A program made the translations under genes and the position numbers. Shown here in pieces: positions 1 to 7,631 of a stretch of 36,952 nucleotides of DNA (position 1 is its first letter; each line of letters starts with the position of its first letter). The notes beneath the pieces were generated by a model, which saw only the letters and a list, made by a program, of their open reading frames with translations, was not told the origin of the DNA and made no database searches. This DNA comes from an uncultured Bacteroides sp. (GTDB lineage: Bacteria > Bacteroidota > Bacteroidia > Bacteroidales > Bacteroidaceae): positions 1-36,952 of the forward strand of contig UQTJ01000030.1 of the NCBI GenBank assembly GCA_900544075.1, read 5' to 3'.

Positions 1-55
1 ATACAATGGCCGAGCGGCATTTTTTATATTTAATCGATTTTATCGGACAGCAATA
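1..55 (+). repeat. Left copy of a 54-bp perfect inverted terminal repeat
   Basis: Bases 2-55 are the exact reverse complement of bases 36899-36952, with identity ending at base 56 (g here; the opposite copy reads t). The repeat contains a short GC-rich hairpin core (GCCG-AG-CGGC) followed by six T, and a second small palindrome (CGAT-TTT-ATCG). It lies just downstream of the dnaA stop codon. That both copies sit exactly at the window edges suggests the true repeat extends outward. An insertion sequence end, an rRNA-type repeat, or an assembly overlap of about k-mer length are all possible; the sequence does not decide. Confidence 0.9.
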
Positions 56-91
56 GTTTTATATTAATATTTATCTGGTAAAAGCTATTTG

Positions 92-1501
92 TTACCTTGT
101 TCTAAGAGTAGCCTCTATCTCGTCTATCTCATTCTTGAAAGCCTTGTCAACATCCACCTGGTCCTTAACTATTTTACAAGCATGCAAAACTGTTGCATGG
201 TCTTTCTTTCCTATCAGCTGGCCAATCTTTGAAGACGAAGTTTCCGTGTGTTTCTTTGCTAGATACATGGCTACCTGTCTAACCTGAACAACTTCCCTTT
301 TTCTTGTCTTGGTATGTATAGTAGACGTATCAACTTTATAGTATTCGCAAACCTTCTCTATGATATCCTCAACTGTTACCGGTTTGACTTCGGCACATTT
401 GACAGCCTTTCTTACAATTCTCTGTGTCAGGTCGATATCTATGTCACGTTTGAACAGAATTGACTGAGCCAATAAAGAGTTCACGATACCTTCAAGTTCA
501 CGTACACTTTCATTTACATTTTCAGCGATATAACTGATAACTGATTCCGAAATAGTAAGTCCGTCCTTGCGTATCTTATTGCGTAGAATATTCTTTCTGA
601 GTTCTGTATCAGGTTTCTCAAGTTCAGCAACTAATCCCCACTTGAAACGTGTCAAAAGACGGTCTTCCATACCCTGAAGCATAACAGGAGCACGGTCGGA
701 AGTAAGAATTAACTGTTTTCCATTCTGATGTAGATGATTGAAAATATGGAAGAAGGTATTTTGTGTCTTGGTTACACCTGCAAACTCCTGTATATCGTCA
801 ATGATAAGAACATCTATAGTTTGATAGAAAGTAATGAAATCATTGAAGTGATTTGTTCTTACAGAGTCAGTGTACTGCACCTGGAACAAATGTGCAGAGA
901 CATAAAGAACTCTCTTTTCAGGGTACAGTTCTTTTATACGTGTACCGATAGCGTTGACAAGATGTGTCTTACCAACTCCGGACGGACCGTATATAAACAA
1001 CGGGTTGAAAGTACGGGCAGGATTCATAGCAACAGTTTCGGCAACCGTTCTTGAGAATTCATTACTTGTACCTTTTATAAAATTGTCGAAGTTATAATTT
1101 GGATTAAGATGAGGATCCAAATCCTGTACGACCTGCGCCTGTAAAGGATTAGGTGCTTTATTTACGTTTTGTACATTTGCCTGCTGCTGTACAGCCTGCG
1201 AACGCTTAGTACCCTCTACGTTTACAGTTATCTGGTTTGTCTTGTCTGTCAAAATGGAATACATCAACTCCGTGCCCTCGCCTATCTCCTTATAGATGGC
1301 TGCACGAAGCAATCCAACGTACTTTTCTTCCAGGTATTCATAGAAGAAAGGACTTGGTACCCCTATAGTCAATGCCTTATTGTCGTACTTCAACGGTACA
1401 ATCGGCTCGAACCATGTTTTAAAAGCTGTTGCGTTTACATTGTCCTTGATGAACATCAGACATTTGTTCCATAACGCAATAGCATGATTCCCTTCAATCA
1501 T
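92..1501 (-). CDS. dnaA: Chromosomal replication initiator protein DnaA
   Basis: DnaA binds DnaA boxes at the replication origin and, as an ATP-bound filament, melts the DNA unwinding element and recruits the helicase. The 469-residue protein is a normal length and shows the usual order: domain I (about 1-85), a Gln/Asn-rich linker (about 100-130), an AAA+ ATPase with Walker A GPSGVGKT at 172-179 and Walker B LIIDDIQ at 232-238, and the C-terminal DNA-binding domain with KKDHATVLHACK at 432-443, matching the DnaA signature. The ATG at 1501 gives the normal N-terminus of the family. The upstream neighbour on the same strand is a MlaD gene 327 bp away, so dnaA probably has its own promoter in that gap. 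Identification is secure. Confidence 0.98.
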   Translation of the reverse strand: MIEGNHAIALWNKCLMFIKDNVNATAFKTWFEPIVPLKYDNKALTIGVPSPFFYEYLEEKYVGLLRAAIYKEIGEGTELMYSILTDKTNQITVNVEGTKRSQAVQQQANVQNVNKAPNPLQAQVVQDLDPHLNPNYNFDNFIKGTSNEFSRTVAETVAMNPARTFNPLFIYGPSGVGKTHLVNAIGTRIKELYPEKRVLYVSAHLFQVQYTDSVRTNHFNDFITFYQTIDVLIIDDIQEFAGVTKTQNTFFHIFNHLHQNGKQLILTSDRAPVMLQGMEDRLLTRFKWGLVAELEKPDTELRKNILRNKIRKDGLTISESVISYIAENVNESVRELEGIVNSLLAQSILFKRDIDIDLTQRIVRKAVKCAEVKPVTVEDIIEKVCEYYKVDTSTIHTKTRKREVVQVRQVAMYLAKKHTETSSSKIGQLIGKKDHATVLHACKIVKDQVDVDKAFKNEIDEIEATLRTR

Positions 1502-1828
1502 ATTTCTTTATATCTATTTCTTTATTGGCTAATAATCTACGCTGCAAATTTCGTGATGAAATTCCAAAAAAACAAATTGCTTTTTTCTTGCTTTTTTAAA
1601 ATCTTATACAATCAACTGTATATCAAGTATTTGCAAGCAAAGCAATTTATTCATCCAATCATTTTGTTATACAATTGTAATATCTTGAAAATAAGGTGTT
1701 TGTTTATAAATATATAATATCTATCACATGTTCCCCGTATTTTATAACAGACTGAAAATCAGAGTAAAACCCACACAAATAAGACCTTATTCAGATTCAA
1801 TATTATTTAGACAATTTCTACATAGTCC
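1502..1828. other. A/T-rich gap upstream of dnaA (327 bp) without a gene
   Basis: No convincing coding sequence is present; the open frames are A/T-rich and low in complexity. The gap holds the 5' region of dnaA. The 9-mer TTATACAAT occurs twice (near 1605 and 1668). It matches a DnaA box (TTATCCACA) at only some positions, so it is weak evidence for DnaA autoregulation. A 6-bp inverted repeat (AATAAG/CTTATT, near 1778-1791) could be part of the 3' end of the upstream mlaD transcript. No clear cluster of consensus DnaA boxes is visible, so this is not called as an origin. Confidence 0.5.
1545..1576 (-). promoter_or_regulatory. Possible dnaA promoter
   Basis: On the minus strand a TTTG (1573-1576) lies 20 bp upstream of GAAATTTG (1545-1552), which resembles the Bacteroidetes -33 and -7 elements (TTTG, TAnnTTTG), with the first T of the -7 box replaced by G. 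It is 44 bp upstream of the dnaA ATG. The spacing is good but the -7 match is imperfect. Confidence 0.3.
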
Positions 1829-2716
1829 TTATTTATCCTTTCTTCCAAATAATGAAAAATGAACATATCTTTTAGGACGTTCCTGAAGATCTTTAAGCAA
1901 AGACGCTGCATTTTCAGATGTAGCATTCAGGTTATTGTAAAGTTCAGGGTCATTGAGCAACAGTCCTATAGTATTATCTTTTCTATTAAGTTTATCTGTA
2001 AGGGCATAAACATTCTTCAATGTTTCATCTATTTTATTGAATGTTCCGGCATAGTCTATTCCTTTCAGATTTGCACTAATAACCTTCAAGTCTTCTGTTA
2101 TAGTAGTTACATTGCCTGTCAACTTAGGAATATCATTGCTCATAAGTTTCTGAAGATGATTGCTTGTCTGATTCAGCGATGCTGTTATTTTCTCTGCATT
2201 CTTCAATGTATTTCCCAAAGCCGGATCAGCAAGAAGCTTATTCAGTGATGAAAGAATAGAATCTAATTTAGGCATCATCTGCTCAACCTGAGGCAGCAAA
2301 TCTTTTTCAGCCTTGGCCATTATACCATTATTGGCATACCCCTCGATAGTGTCACCCGGAGCAATATAAGTTTCCTCACCGTAATTCAGAATAAGGTTCA
2401 TTTTTACAGTACCAAGCATTTCTGTCACCAACTCCGCTTTACTTCCAACAGGTATTTTCATATTATTGTCCATATCAATACCTACGGTAATATGCCCCGG
2501 CTTATTGTAGTTATACTGTATATCCCTAACCAAGCCGACTTTGAATCCGTTAGCATAAACCGGACTTGAAAGTGCCAATCCGTTGACTTCAGTATAATCC
2601 ACATGATAATAACTTTCTGATTTGAAAAGATTTATCCCTTTCAGATAGTTAATTCCAAAAAATAGAATGATTAATGATGCTATTGCAGCGAGACCTATTT
2701 TAAATTCCTTTTTCAT
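1829..2716 (-). CDS. MlaD/MCE family lipid-transport substrate-binding protein
   Basis: A 295-residue protein with an N-terminal transmembrane anchor (about residues 6-25, IGLAAIASLIILFFGINYL), one MCE domain (about 38-115, including the VNGLALSSPVYANGFKVG region) and a long helical C-terminal part (about 145-280) likely to form a coiled coil. MCE proteins form hexameric rings or tubes that bind phospholipid in the periplasm and hand it to or from an inner-membrane MlaE/MlaF permease-ATPase. No permease or ATPase gene lies nearby, so partners must be encoded elsewhere. It starts 23 bp after the amidase stop on the same strand and is probably co-transcribed with it. The lipid and direction of transport cannot be told from the sequence. 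Confidence 0.88.
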   Translation of the reverse strand: MKKEFKIGLAAIASLIILFFGINYLKGINLFKSESYYHVDYTEVNGLALSSPVYANGFKVGLVRDIQYNYNKPGHITVGIDMDNNMKIPVGSKAELVTEMLGTVKMNLILNYGEETYIAPGDTIEGYANNGIMAKAEKDLLPQVEQMMPKLDSILSSLNKLLADPALGNTLKNAEKITASLNQTSNHLQKLMSNDIPKLTGNVTTITEDLKVISANLKGIDYAGTFNKIDETLKNVYALTDKLNRKDNTIGLLLNDPELYNNLNATSENAASLLKDLQERPKRYVHFSLFGRKDK

Positions 2717-2739
2717 AACTTTTTCGTTGTTTAAATATT

Positions 2740-3885
2740 TTATTTCTGATTCTTGAACTCTTTAATCGCTTGGTTTACATTCATCTTTTCCCCATTCTTA
2801 AATGCAATGATAAATGCATCCTTAAATTTGGGATCAACCGTTTTCCTCTTAATTCTCAATATTTTATTATAGTCAGTATCTTCGGCATAAGTGTATTTTA
2901 TCATTCCGTTTTCCTTGTAATAATCTACAGGACTTAGCCCTTTAAACTGTCTGCTATTCTTTGCTATCACCTTATCAGAAGCAAGAATCTGGATTTTGAA
3001 AACAGGTTTTGAATCTTTTGTTACCTTTTCAACTTTCTTATCCTGCGTCTTGAAAGTGGATGTATTCTCCTTTTTCAATTCCACCACCCTATCATTTTGT
3101 CCTGTCTGCAGACTTGCCGGTACATTATTCTTATAATTTATAAGAGCCTTGAAAATAGCATTTGCAAGTTCCGATGTTCCACGTTCTGACAAAAGATAGT
3201 TTTCTTCCGTAGGATTTGATATATATCCAAGTTCCACCAGCACACTCGGCATGGATGTTTCACGCAAAACAAGAAAACCAGCCTGATGTACACCTTTATC
3301 TATTCTGTTACATCCTTTGAAATTCTTTTGCACAAGAGTTGCAAAATTAACGCTCTGCGCCATATTCTTGTCCTGCATGAACTCGAATATGATATAACTC
3401 TCGGAAGAGTTTGGGTTAAACCCGGCATATCTTTGTTTATAATCATCCTCTATCAATATTACGGAGTTTTCTTTTTTCGCCACCTCCAGATTTTCTTCCG
3501 TACGGTGCAATCCGAGCGTATAGGTTTCCGTTCCCATTACCCCAGAATTTTTTCTTGCCACCGCATTGGTATGTATAGAGATAAAAAGATTTGCCTTTGC
3601 ATTATTCGCTATCTCAGCTCTTGTGTGTAAAGGAACAAACTTGTCTGTTTTTCTTGTATATACAACCCTTACGTCTTTACAGTTGTTTTCTATCAAATTT
3701 CCTAATTTAACAGCCACATTCAAATTGATGTTCTTCTCCTTTCCCTTTCTGCCTATAGCACCAGGGTCATTACCTCCATGCCCTGGGTCAAGAACCACAA
3801 CGAACCTGTCGTCTGTCTTTCCTTCAGCATGTACGGACAAAAAACAGAAGAACAAACACCAAAGTAGTTTATATAATATATTCAT
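2740..3885 (-). CDS. N-acetylmuramoyl-L-alanine amidase (Amidase_3) with SPOR-like C-terminus
   Basis: A zinc amidase that cuts the bond between N-acetylmuramic acid and the stem peptide, usually to split daughter-cell walls. The 381-residue protein has a signal peptide (about 1-21). The catalytic domain (about 28-250) carries DPGHGG with zinc ligand H36, the expected Glu at about 50, SIHTNA with H105 and the catalytic E219 in VLVELGYISNP. A Lys-rich linker (about 255-290) leads to a C-terminal segment (about 293-370, beginning FKIQILAS) that looks like a SPOR domain, which binds denuded septal glycan. The family normally acts in the periplasm at division sites. It is first in a likely operon with the MlaD gene, and an upstream TAACTTTG box fits its promoter. 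Confidence 0.93.
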   Translation of the reverse strand: MNILYKLLWCLFFCFLSVHAEGKTDDRFVVVLDPGHGGNDPGAIGRKGKEKNINLNVAVKLGNLIENNCKDVRVVYTRKTDKFVPLHTRAEIANNAKANLFISIHTNAVARKNSGVMGTETYTLGLHRTEENLEVAKKENSVILIEDDYKQRYAGFNPNSSESYIIFEFMQDKNMAQSVNFATLVQKNFKGCNRIDKGVHQAGFLVLRETSMPSVLVELGYISNPTEENYLLSERGTSELANAIFKALINYKNNVPASLQTGQNDRVVELKKENTSTFKTQDKKVEKVTKDSKPVFKIQILASDKVIAKNSRQFKGLSPVDYYKENGMIKYTYAEDTDYNKILRIKRKTVDPKFKDAFIIAFKNGEKMNVNQAIKEFKNQK

Positions 3886-3913
3886 TCTACGGTCAAATGT
3901 AAATATACGGTTG

Positions 3914-3921
3914 CAAAGTTA
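3914..3921 (-). promoter_or_regulatory. Promoter -7 box for the amidase-mlaD operon
   Basis: The minus strand reads TAACTTTG, a perfect match to the Bacteroidetes -7 consensus TAnnTTTG, 29 bp upstream of the amidase ATG. No clear TTTG -33 element is seen at the expected distance. Confidence 0.5.
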
Positions 3922-4025
3922 ATATATTTTACTCATTACTATTGCTGTAGGCTTTAAGTTTTTATTTTTTATTGACTAAAAACAGTAAAATATACTATTT
4001 CATCTTATGTTCTGACTTTTTTTCA

Positions 4026-4033
4026 TATCTTTG
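4026..4033 (+). promoter_or_regulatory. Promoter -7 box for folD
   Basis: TATCTTTG matches TAnnTTTG and lies 72 bp upstream of the folD ATG in the intergenic region shared with the divergent amidase operon. The -33 element is not clear. Confidence 0.5.
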
Positions 4034-4105
4034 TCATTAGTAGTAGCGTAAAAATGCTAAATAACATTGATTCATATTTTTACTAATAATTAAAAACTGA
4101 AATTT

Positions 4106-4987
4106 ATGGTATTAATAGACGGCAAGGCTATATCCGAACAGGTAAAACAGGAAATAGCTCAGGAAGTAGCTCAAATAGTCGCTTCCGGGGGAAAACGTCC
4201 TCATCTGGCTGCAATATTGGTAGGTCACGACGGAGGTAGCGAAACCTATGTTGCAAACAAGGTTAAGGCGTGCGAAGTTTGTGGATTCAAATCCACACTT
4301 ATCAGATTCGAATCGGACGTAACAGAAGAAGAACTTCTGTCAAAGGTCAAGGAACTGAACAATGATGATGACATAGACGGATTCATCGTTCAGCTACCAC
4401 TGCCAAAACATATTTCAGAACAAAAGGTCATCGAAACAATAGACTACAGAAAAGATGTCGACGGCTTCCATCCAATCAACGTCGGACGCATGTCAATAGG
4501 ACTTCCATGTTATGTTTCGGCAACTCCTAACGGTATTTTGGAATTACTTAAAAGATATAATATAGAAACAAGCGGCAAGAAATGTGTTGTACTCGGAAGA
4601 AGTAACATTGTAGGCAAACCTATGGCAATGCTGATGATGCAAAAAGCATATCCGGGCGATGCCACAGTCACTGTATGCCACAGCAGAAGTACAAACTTAG
4701 TGGAGGAATGCCGTGAAGCAGATATAATAATTGCCGCTCTTGGACAACCTGAATTCGTAACAGCAGGTATGGTAAAAGAAGGAGCTGTAGTAATAGATGT
4801 CGGTACTACACGAGCTCCTGATGCCAGCAGAAAGTCTGGATTCAGACTTACAGGCGATGTAAAATTCGACGAAGTAGCACCTAAATGTTCGTACATTACA
4901 CCTGTACCCGGAGGCGTAGGGCCTATGACTATCGTATCTCTTATGAAGAATACACTTCTTGCCGGCAAGAAAGCTATTTATAAATAG
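4106..4987 (+). CDS. folD: FolD: methylenetetrahydrofolate dehydrogenase / methenyltetrahydrofolate cyclohydrolase
   Basis: A bifunctional cytosolic enzyme that oxidises 5,10-methylene-THF with NADP+ and hydrolyses the methenyl product to 10-formyl-THF, the one-carbon donor for purine synthesis. The 293-residue length is normal. Visible family motifs are ETYVANKVKAC with catalytic Y48 and K52, VQLPLPKH (about 95-102), DVDGFHPINVG (about 117-127), the nucleotide-binding GRSNIVGKP (164-172) and a PGGVGPMT motif near the C-terminus. It is followed 34 bp later by a CapA-like gene on the same strand. Its product is the cofactor used by the AICAR transformylase encoded at 24487-25665, although the genes are not linked. 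Confidence 0.98.
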   Translation: MVLIDGKAISEQVKQEIAQEVAQIVASGGKRPHLAAILVGHDGGSETYVANKVKACEVCGFKSTLIRFESDVTEEELLSKVKELNNDDDIDGFIVQLPLPKHISEQKVIETIDYRKDVDGFHPINVGRMSIGLPCYVSATPNGILELLKRYNIETSGKKCVVLGRSNIVGKPMAMLMMQKAYPGDATVTVCHSRSTNLVEECREADIIIAALGQPEFVTAGMVKEGAVVIDVGTTRAPDASRKSGFRLTGDVKFDEVAPKCSYITPVPGGVGPMTIVSLMKNTLLAGKKAIYK

Positions 4988-5021
4988 ATGCGGAAGAACC
5001 AAAATCCACGCTTAATCAAAT

Positions 5022-6104
5022 ATGACAATATCAAGTAAATTCATATCATGGTTGTTGCCGGCAGTCATCTGGCTGTCGGCAACAACTGTTTTTGCTTCTT
5101 CCGCGGATACTCTATCCATCTATTTCGCCGGCGACCTGATGCAGCATGAGGCACAAATCAATGCTGCAAGGCAAGCAGACGGAAGTTATGACTACAGTAA
5201 ATGTTTTGTACACGTAAAACCAGAGATACGCTCTGCCGATATAGCTGTAGGTAATCTTGAAGTTACCTTAGGCGGAAAACCATACAGAGGATATCCTGCA
5301 TTCAGCGCTCCTGATGAATATCTGTACGCCATCCGCGATGCCGGTTTCGATGTTCTTATGACAGCCAACAATCACTGTATGGACAGAGGCAGCAAAGGTT
5401 TAGTGAGAACAATCAATATGCTTGACTCATTAAAACTTAAAAGGGCCGGAACCTACAAGAACCAACATGACAGAATACACAACTATCCGCTTCTGATTGA
5501 GAAAAAAGGATTTAAAATTGCTTTTCTGAACGCCACTTACGGCACTAACGGAATTCCCGTAAGCAAGCCTAACATCGTAAATTTCTTAGACAGGAAACAG
5601 ATGAAAGCAGACATTCTGAAAGCACGACTGATGAAACCTGATATTATCATAGCATTTATGCATTGGGGAAACGAATATGAAACTACCCCTTCTTCATCAC
5701 AAATAGAATTGGCCGAATGGCTCTTAGATTTGGGAGTAGACCATATTATAGGCTCTCACCCCCACGTGGTGCAACCCATAGAACTCATAGGAAAGTCGGA
5801 CGCTCCGCAAAAACATTTGGTGGTATATTCATTAGGGAATTATATATCAAACATGAGTGCACGCCATACAGATGGCGGAATGACCGTAAAACTATTATTC
5901 AAAAGAACAAATGGAATAACACGTCTGTTATCATACGAACACTCACTCGTATGGACCTCCAGACCTACATTAAGCGGAAACTCAAATTTCGTTCTATACC
6001 CCATGGGAGTAGACCGAAAACTATTGAATACAAACGAAACTTTCAGGATAAACAGGTATATGAACGATACTGAAAACATATTGAAAAGCAGTATAAACAG
6101 ATAA
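5022..6104 (+). CDS. CapA/YwtB-family metallophosphatase-like protein
   Basis: A 360-residue exported protein with a signal peptide (about 1-25, hydrophobic WLLPAVIWLSATTVFAS). The rest is one CapA domain of the calcineurin-like metallophosphatase fold. The metal-binding motifs are recognisable in order: FAGDLMQH, VGNLEVTLGG, NNHCMDRG, HWGNEYETTP and IGSHPHVVQP. The founding members act in poly-gamma-glutamate capsule synthesis or export, but most family members in Bacteroidales have no such genes nearby and their substrate is unknown. It lies 34 bp after folD and may be co-transcribed. Fold assignment is firm; a capsule role is not supported by the neighbours. Confidence 0.88.
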   Translation: MTISSKFISWLLPAVIWLSATTVFASSADTLSIYFAGDLMQHEAQINAARQADGSYDYSKCFVHVKPEIRSADIAVGNLEVTLGGKPYRGYPAFSAPDEYLYAIRDAGFDVLMTANNHCMDRGSKGLVRTINMLDSLKLKRAGTYKNQHDRIHNYPLLIEKKGFKIAFLNATYGTNGIPVSKPNIVNFLDRKQMKADILKARLMKPDIIIAFMHWGNEYETTPSSSQIELAEWLLDLGVDHIIGSHPHVVQPIELIGKSDAPQKHLVVYSLGNYISNMSARHTDGGMTVKLLFKRTNGITRLLSYEHSLVWTSRPTLSGNSNFVLYPMGVDRKLLNTNETFRINRYMNDTENILKSSINR

Positions 6105-6139
6105 AACGAGGACAAAATCTAAAAAAAACGGTCAAAAAA

Positions 6140-6170
6140 TTTGCATAAACGAAAATAATGCGTACCTTTG
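6140..6170 (+). promoter_or_regulatory. Promoter of the tRNA-His pair
   Basis: TTTG (6140-6143) and TACCTTTG (6163-6170) are separated by 19 bp, a full match to the Bacteroidetes housekeeping promoter. The -7 box lies 30 bp upstream of the first tRNA-His. The same -7 sequence and spacing are found upstream of rplS. Confidence 0.78.
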
Positions 6171-6200
6171 CATCGCTTTTGAAAGGAAAGCCGACTATAT

Positions 6201-6276
6201 GGTGACTATAGTTCAGTTGGTTAGAGCGTCAGATTGTGGTTCTGAATGTCGTGGGTTCGAGTCCCACTAGTCACCC
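6201..6276 (+). tRNA. tRNA-His (anticodon GTG), copy 1
   Basis: The sequence folds as a cloverleaf: acceptor GTGACTA pairs with TAGTCAC, the extra 5' G (G-1) diagnostic of tRNA-His faces C73, the anticodon arm TCAGA/TCTGA encloses TTGTGGT with anticodon GTG, and the T arm is GTGGG-TTCGAGT-CCCAC. A 3' CCA is not encoded. It is identical to the second copy 100 bp downstream, and both appear to be transcribed from one promoter. Confidence 0.97.
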
Positions 6277-6300
6277 CTTTCCTATTCATAAGTATATTAT

Positions 6301-6376
6301 GGTGACTATAGTTCAGTTGGTTAGAGCGTCAGATTGTGGTTCTGAATGTCGTGGGTTCGAGTCCCACTAGTCACCC
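6301..6376 (+). tRNA. tRNA-His (anticodon GTG), copy 2
   Basis: An exact repeat of the upstream tRNA-His, including the G-1 base and anticodon GTG. A 24-nt spacer separates the two genes. A strong terminator hairpin follows 17 bp later, so the two tRNAs form one transcription unit. Confidence 0.97.
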
Positions 6377-6393
6377 AACCAATTGAAGATTTT

Positions 6394-6424
6394 AAGTCCT
6401 GCATCGATGCAGGACTTTTTTTAT
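6394..6424 (+). terminator. Terminator of the tRNA-His unit
   Basis: Bases 6394-6417 form a perfect 24-base palindrome (arms AAGTCCTGCATC and its complement, no spacer), followed by a run of T. This is a typical strong intrinsic terminator, though a hairpin must leave a few central bases unpaired. Confidence 0.87.
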
Positions 6425-6442
6425 ATATAAACTTTTGTATAA

Positions 6443-6476
6443 TTTGTACTTTTTTAGAAAGATTTTCTTATCTTTG
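6443..6476 (+). promoter_or_regulatory. Promoter for the 6491 gene
   Basis: TATCTTTG (6469-6476) fits the -7 consensus, with TTTG at 6443-6446. The 22-bp spacing is slightly longer than usual. The -7 box is only 14 bp from the ATG, so the leader would be very short. Confidence 0.5.
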
Positions 6477-6490
6477 CCAAAAAGAGTTAT

Positions 6491-7627
6491 ATGAAGTTTC
6501 GTACGGTTGTAAAAATAGGGATTGGATTATCTGTATTGCTATTCTGTTTAGGTGTGGCAATTTACAGTTTTGCAAGTTTATCTGATGCCGAAAAGGGAAA
6601 AGATATAAATATGTTCACTTTAATTCCGGATGATTGCAACGGAATTCTCGACACTGATAATATTGGTTATTACACCAGCGAGTTTCCACGCACGGCATAT
6701 GCCATAGACCTGGACACACTCCATCATTCAGAATTAATCAACAATATACTAAATGACATTACCAAATATACTTCGGTAAACACTCATGGATTGTCAAATC
6801 AGATAAAACGTCTGATGATTAGTTTTCACAACTCCACTTCTCCAAAAGATGTAATAGCTTATTTTCAAATAACCAATACCGGAAATAAATTTTTGCTTGA
6901 TATACTTCGACAGAAGTACGGCCCGGACATTTATCCAAAGACAGAAGAATACAGAGGAAAGAAAATCGAGATATACCCTTTAGGAAAAACCGCTAATTTC
7001 TTATCCGTACTAAGCGGTGACGGTTATATAGCAGTAAGCTATCATAAAATGCTGATAGAACGTGTGATTGATGCCATCAAAGACGGAACATCACTTGCCA
7101 ACAATGATGTTTTCAAAAATCATCAATCCAAAAAATCGGCAAATTATTTAACTTTCTATGGTCGTACTGCCTCGTTCCCTTTGCTTTCCGAAAGCAATAC
7201 AAACGTATGGAGCGAATTTGAATTGCATCTAAACAGCGATGTATTATATCTGAGCGGAACAATGTATGAGCCGGACAGCTGCAGAAACAGCATCAAATCA
7301 AGATTAGATAATATTAAACCGATTTACGGAGACAGTATTCTCATTGTATCCGGTCAGGATAAAGTTGATTCGTGCATATCTGACGCATTATCACAAACAC
7401 GAAACAAGATATTCGACCAGTGCATATCAAATCTGTCAAGAGATGCATCCTACATCATGGTAGCCGATATGGACAAAGTAGCTCAAGATTTAGAGTCTTA
7501 TACTCCGTATATCCCCGGATTTATTTGTGACAACATCGAGCTTTTCCGTAATTTCATCATATCTTCACAAGTTACGGAAGTCAATGATGAATACTCACAC
7601 ATATACGTCTTTACATATAAAAACTGA
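6491..7627 (+). CDS. Membrane-anchored protein of unknown function
   Basis: I do not recognise this 378-residue protein. It has one N-terminal hydrophobic segment (about residues 7-29, VVKIGIGLSVLLFCLGVAIYS), suggesting an inner-membrane anchor with a periplasmic body or an uncleaved signal. The rest is soluble and mixed alpha/beta, with no cysteine cluster or catalytic motif I can name. It faces the convergent MFS gene, whose stop codon is only 4 bp away, and is preceded by the tRNA-His unit and its terminator, so it is probably monocistronic. Codon use looks like its neighbours and gives no sign of transfer. Confidence 0.8.
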   Translation: MKFRTVVKIGIGLSVLLFCLGVAIYSFASLSDAEKGKDINMFTLIPDDCNGILDTDNIGYYTSEFPRTAYAIDLDTLHHSELINNILNDITKYTSVNTHGLSNQIKRLMISFHNSTSPKDVIAYFQITNTGNKFLLDILRQKYGPDIYPKTEEYRGKKIEIYPLGKTANFLSVLSGDGYIAVSYHKMLIERVIDAIKDGTSLANNDVFKNHQSKKSANYLTFYGRTASFPLLSESNTNVWSEFELHLNSDVLYLSGTMYEPDSCRNSIKSRLDNIKPIYGDSILIVSGQDKVDSCISDALSQTRNKIFDQCISNLSRDASYIMVADMDKVAQDLESYTPYIPGFICDNIELFRNFIISSQVTEVNDEYSHIYVFTYKN

Positions 7628-7631
7628 CTCT

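Noticed and set aside
1..22. ATGGCCGAGCGG at the window edges resembles the D-arm region of tRNA-Ser/Leu
   Set aside because: It is followed by six T and A/T-rich sequence without any anticodon or T arm; the rest of a tRNA cannot be folded from it.
1484..1717. 77-residue open frame upstream of dnaA on the plus strand
   Set aside because: It is A/T-rich and dominated by Ile, Leu, Phe and Lys, overlaps the dnaA start and has no recognisable features; it looks like chance in low-complexity sequence.
1502..1828. Replication origin next to dnaA
   Set aside because: No cluster of consensus DnaA boxes is visible, and in many Bacteroidales dnaA position is not proof of the origin; only noted as a question.
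4510..5002. Long minus-strand open frames inside folD
   Set aside because: They are antisense shadows of a highly conserved gene and show no domain features. The same holds for other overlapping antisense frames throughout the window.
5022..6104. Capsule (poly-gamma-glutamate) synthesis locus
   Set aside because: Only the CapA-like protein is present; no capB, capC or related genes lie near it.
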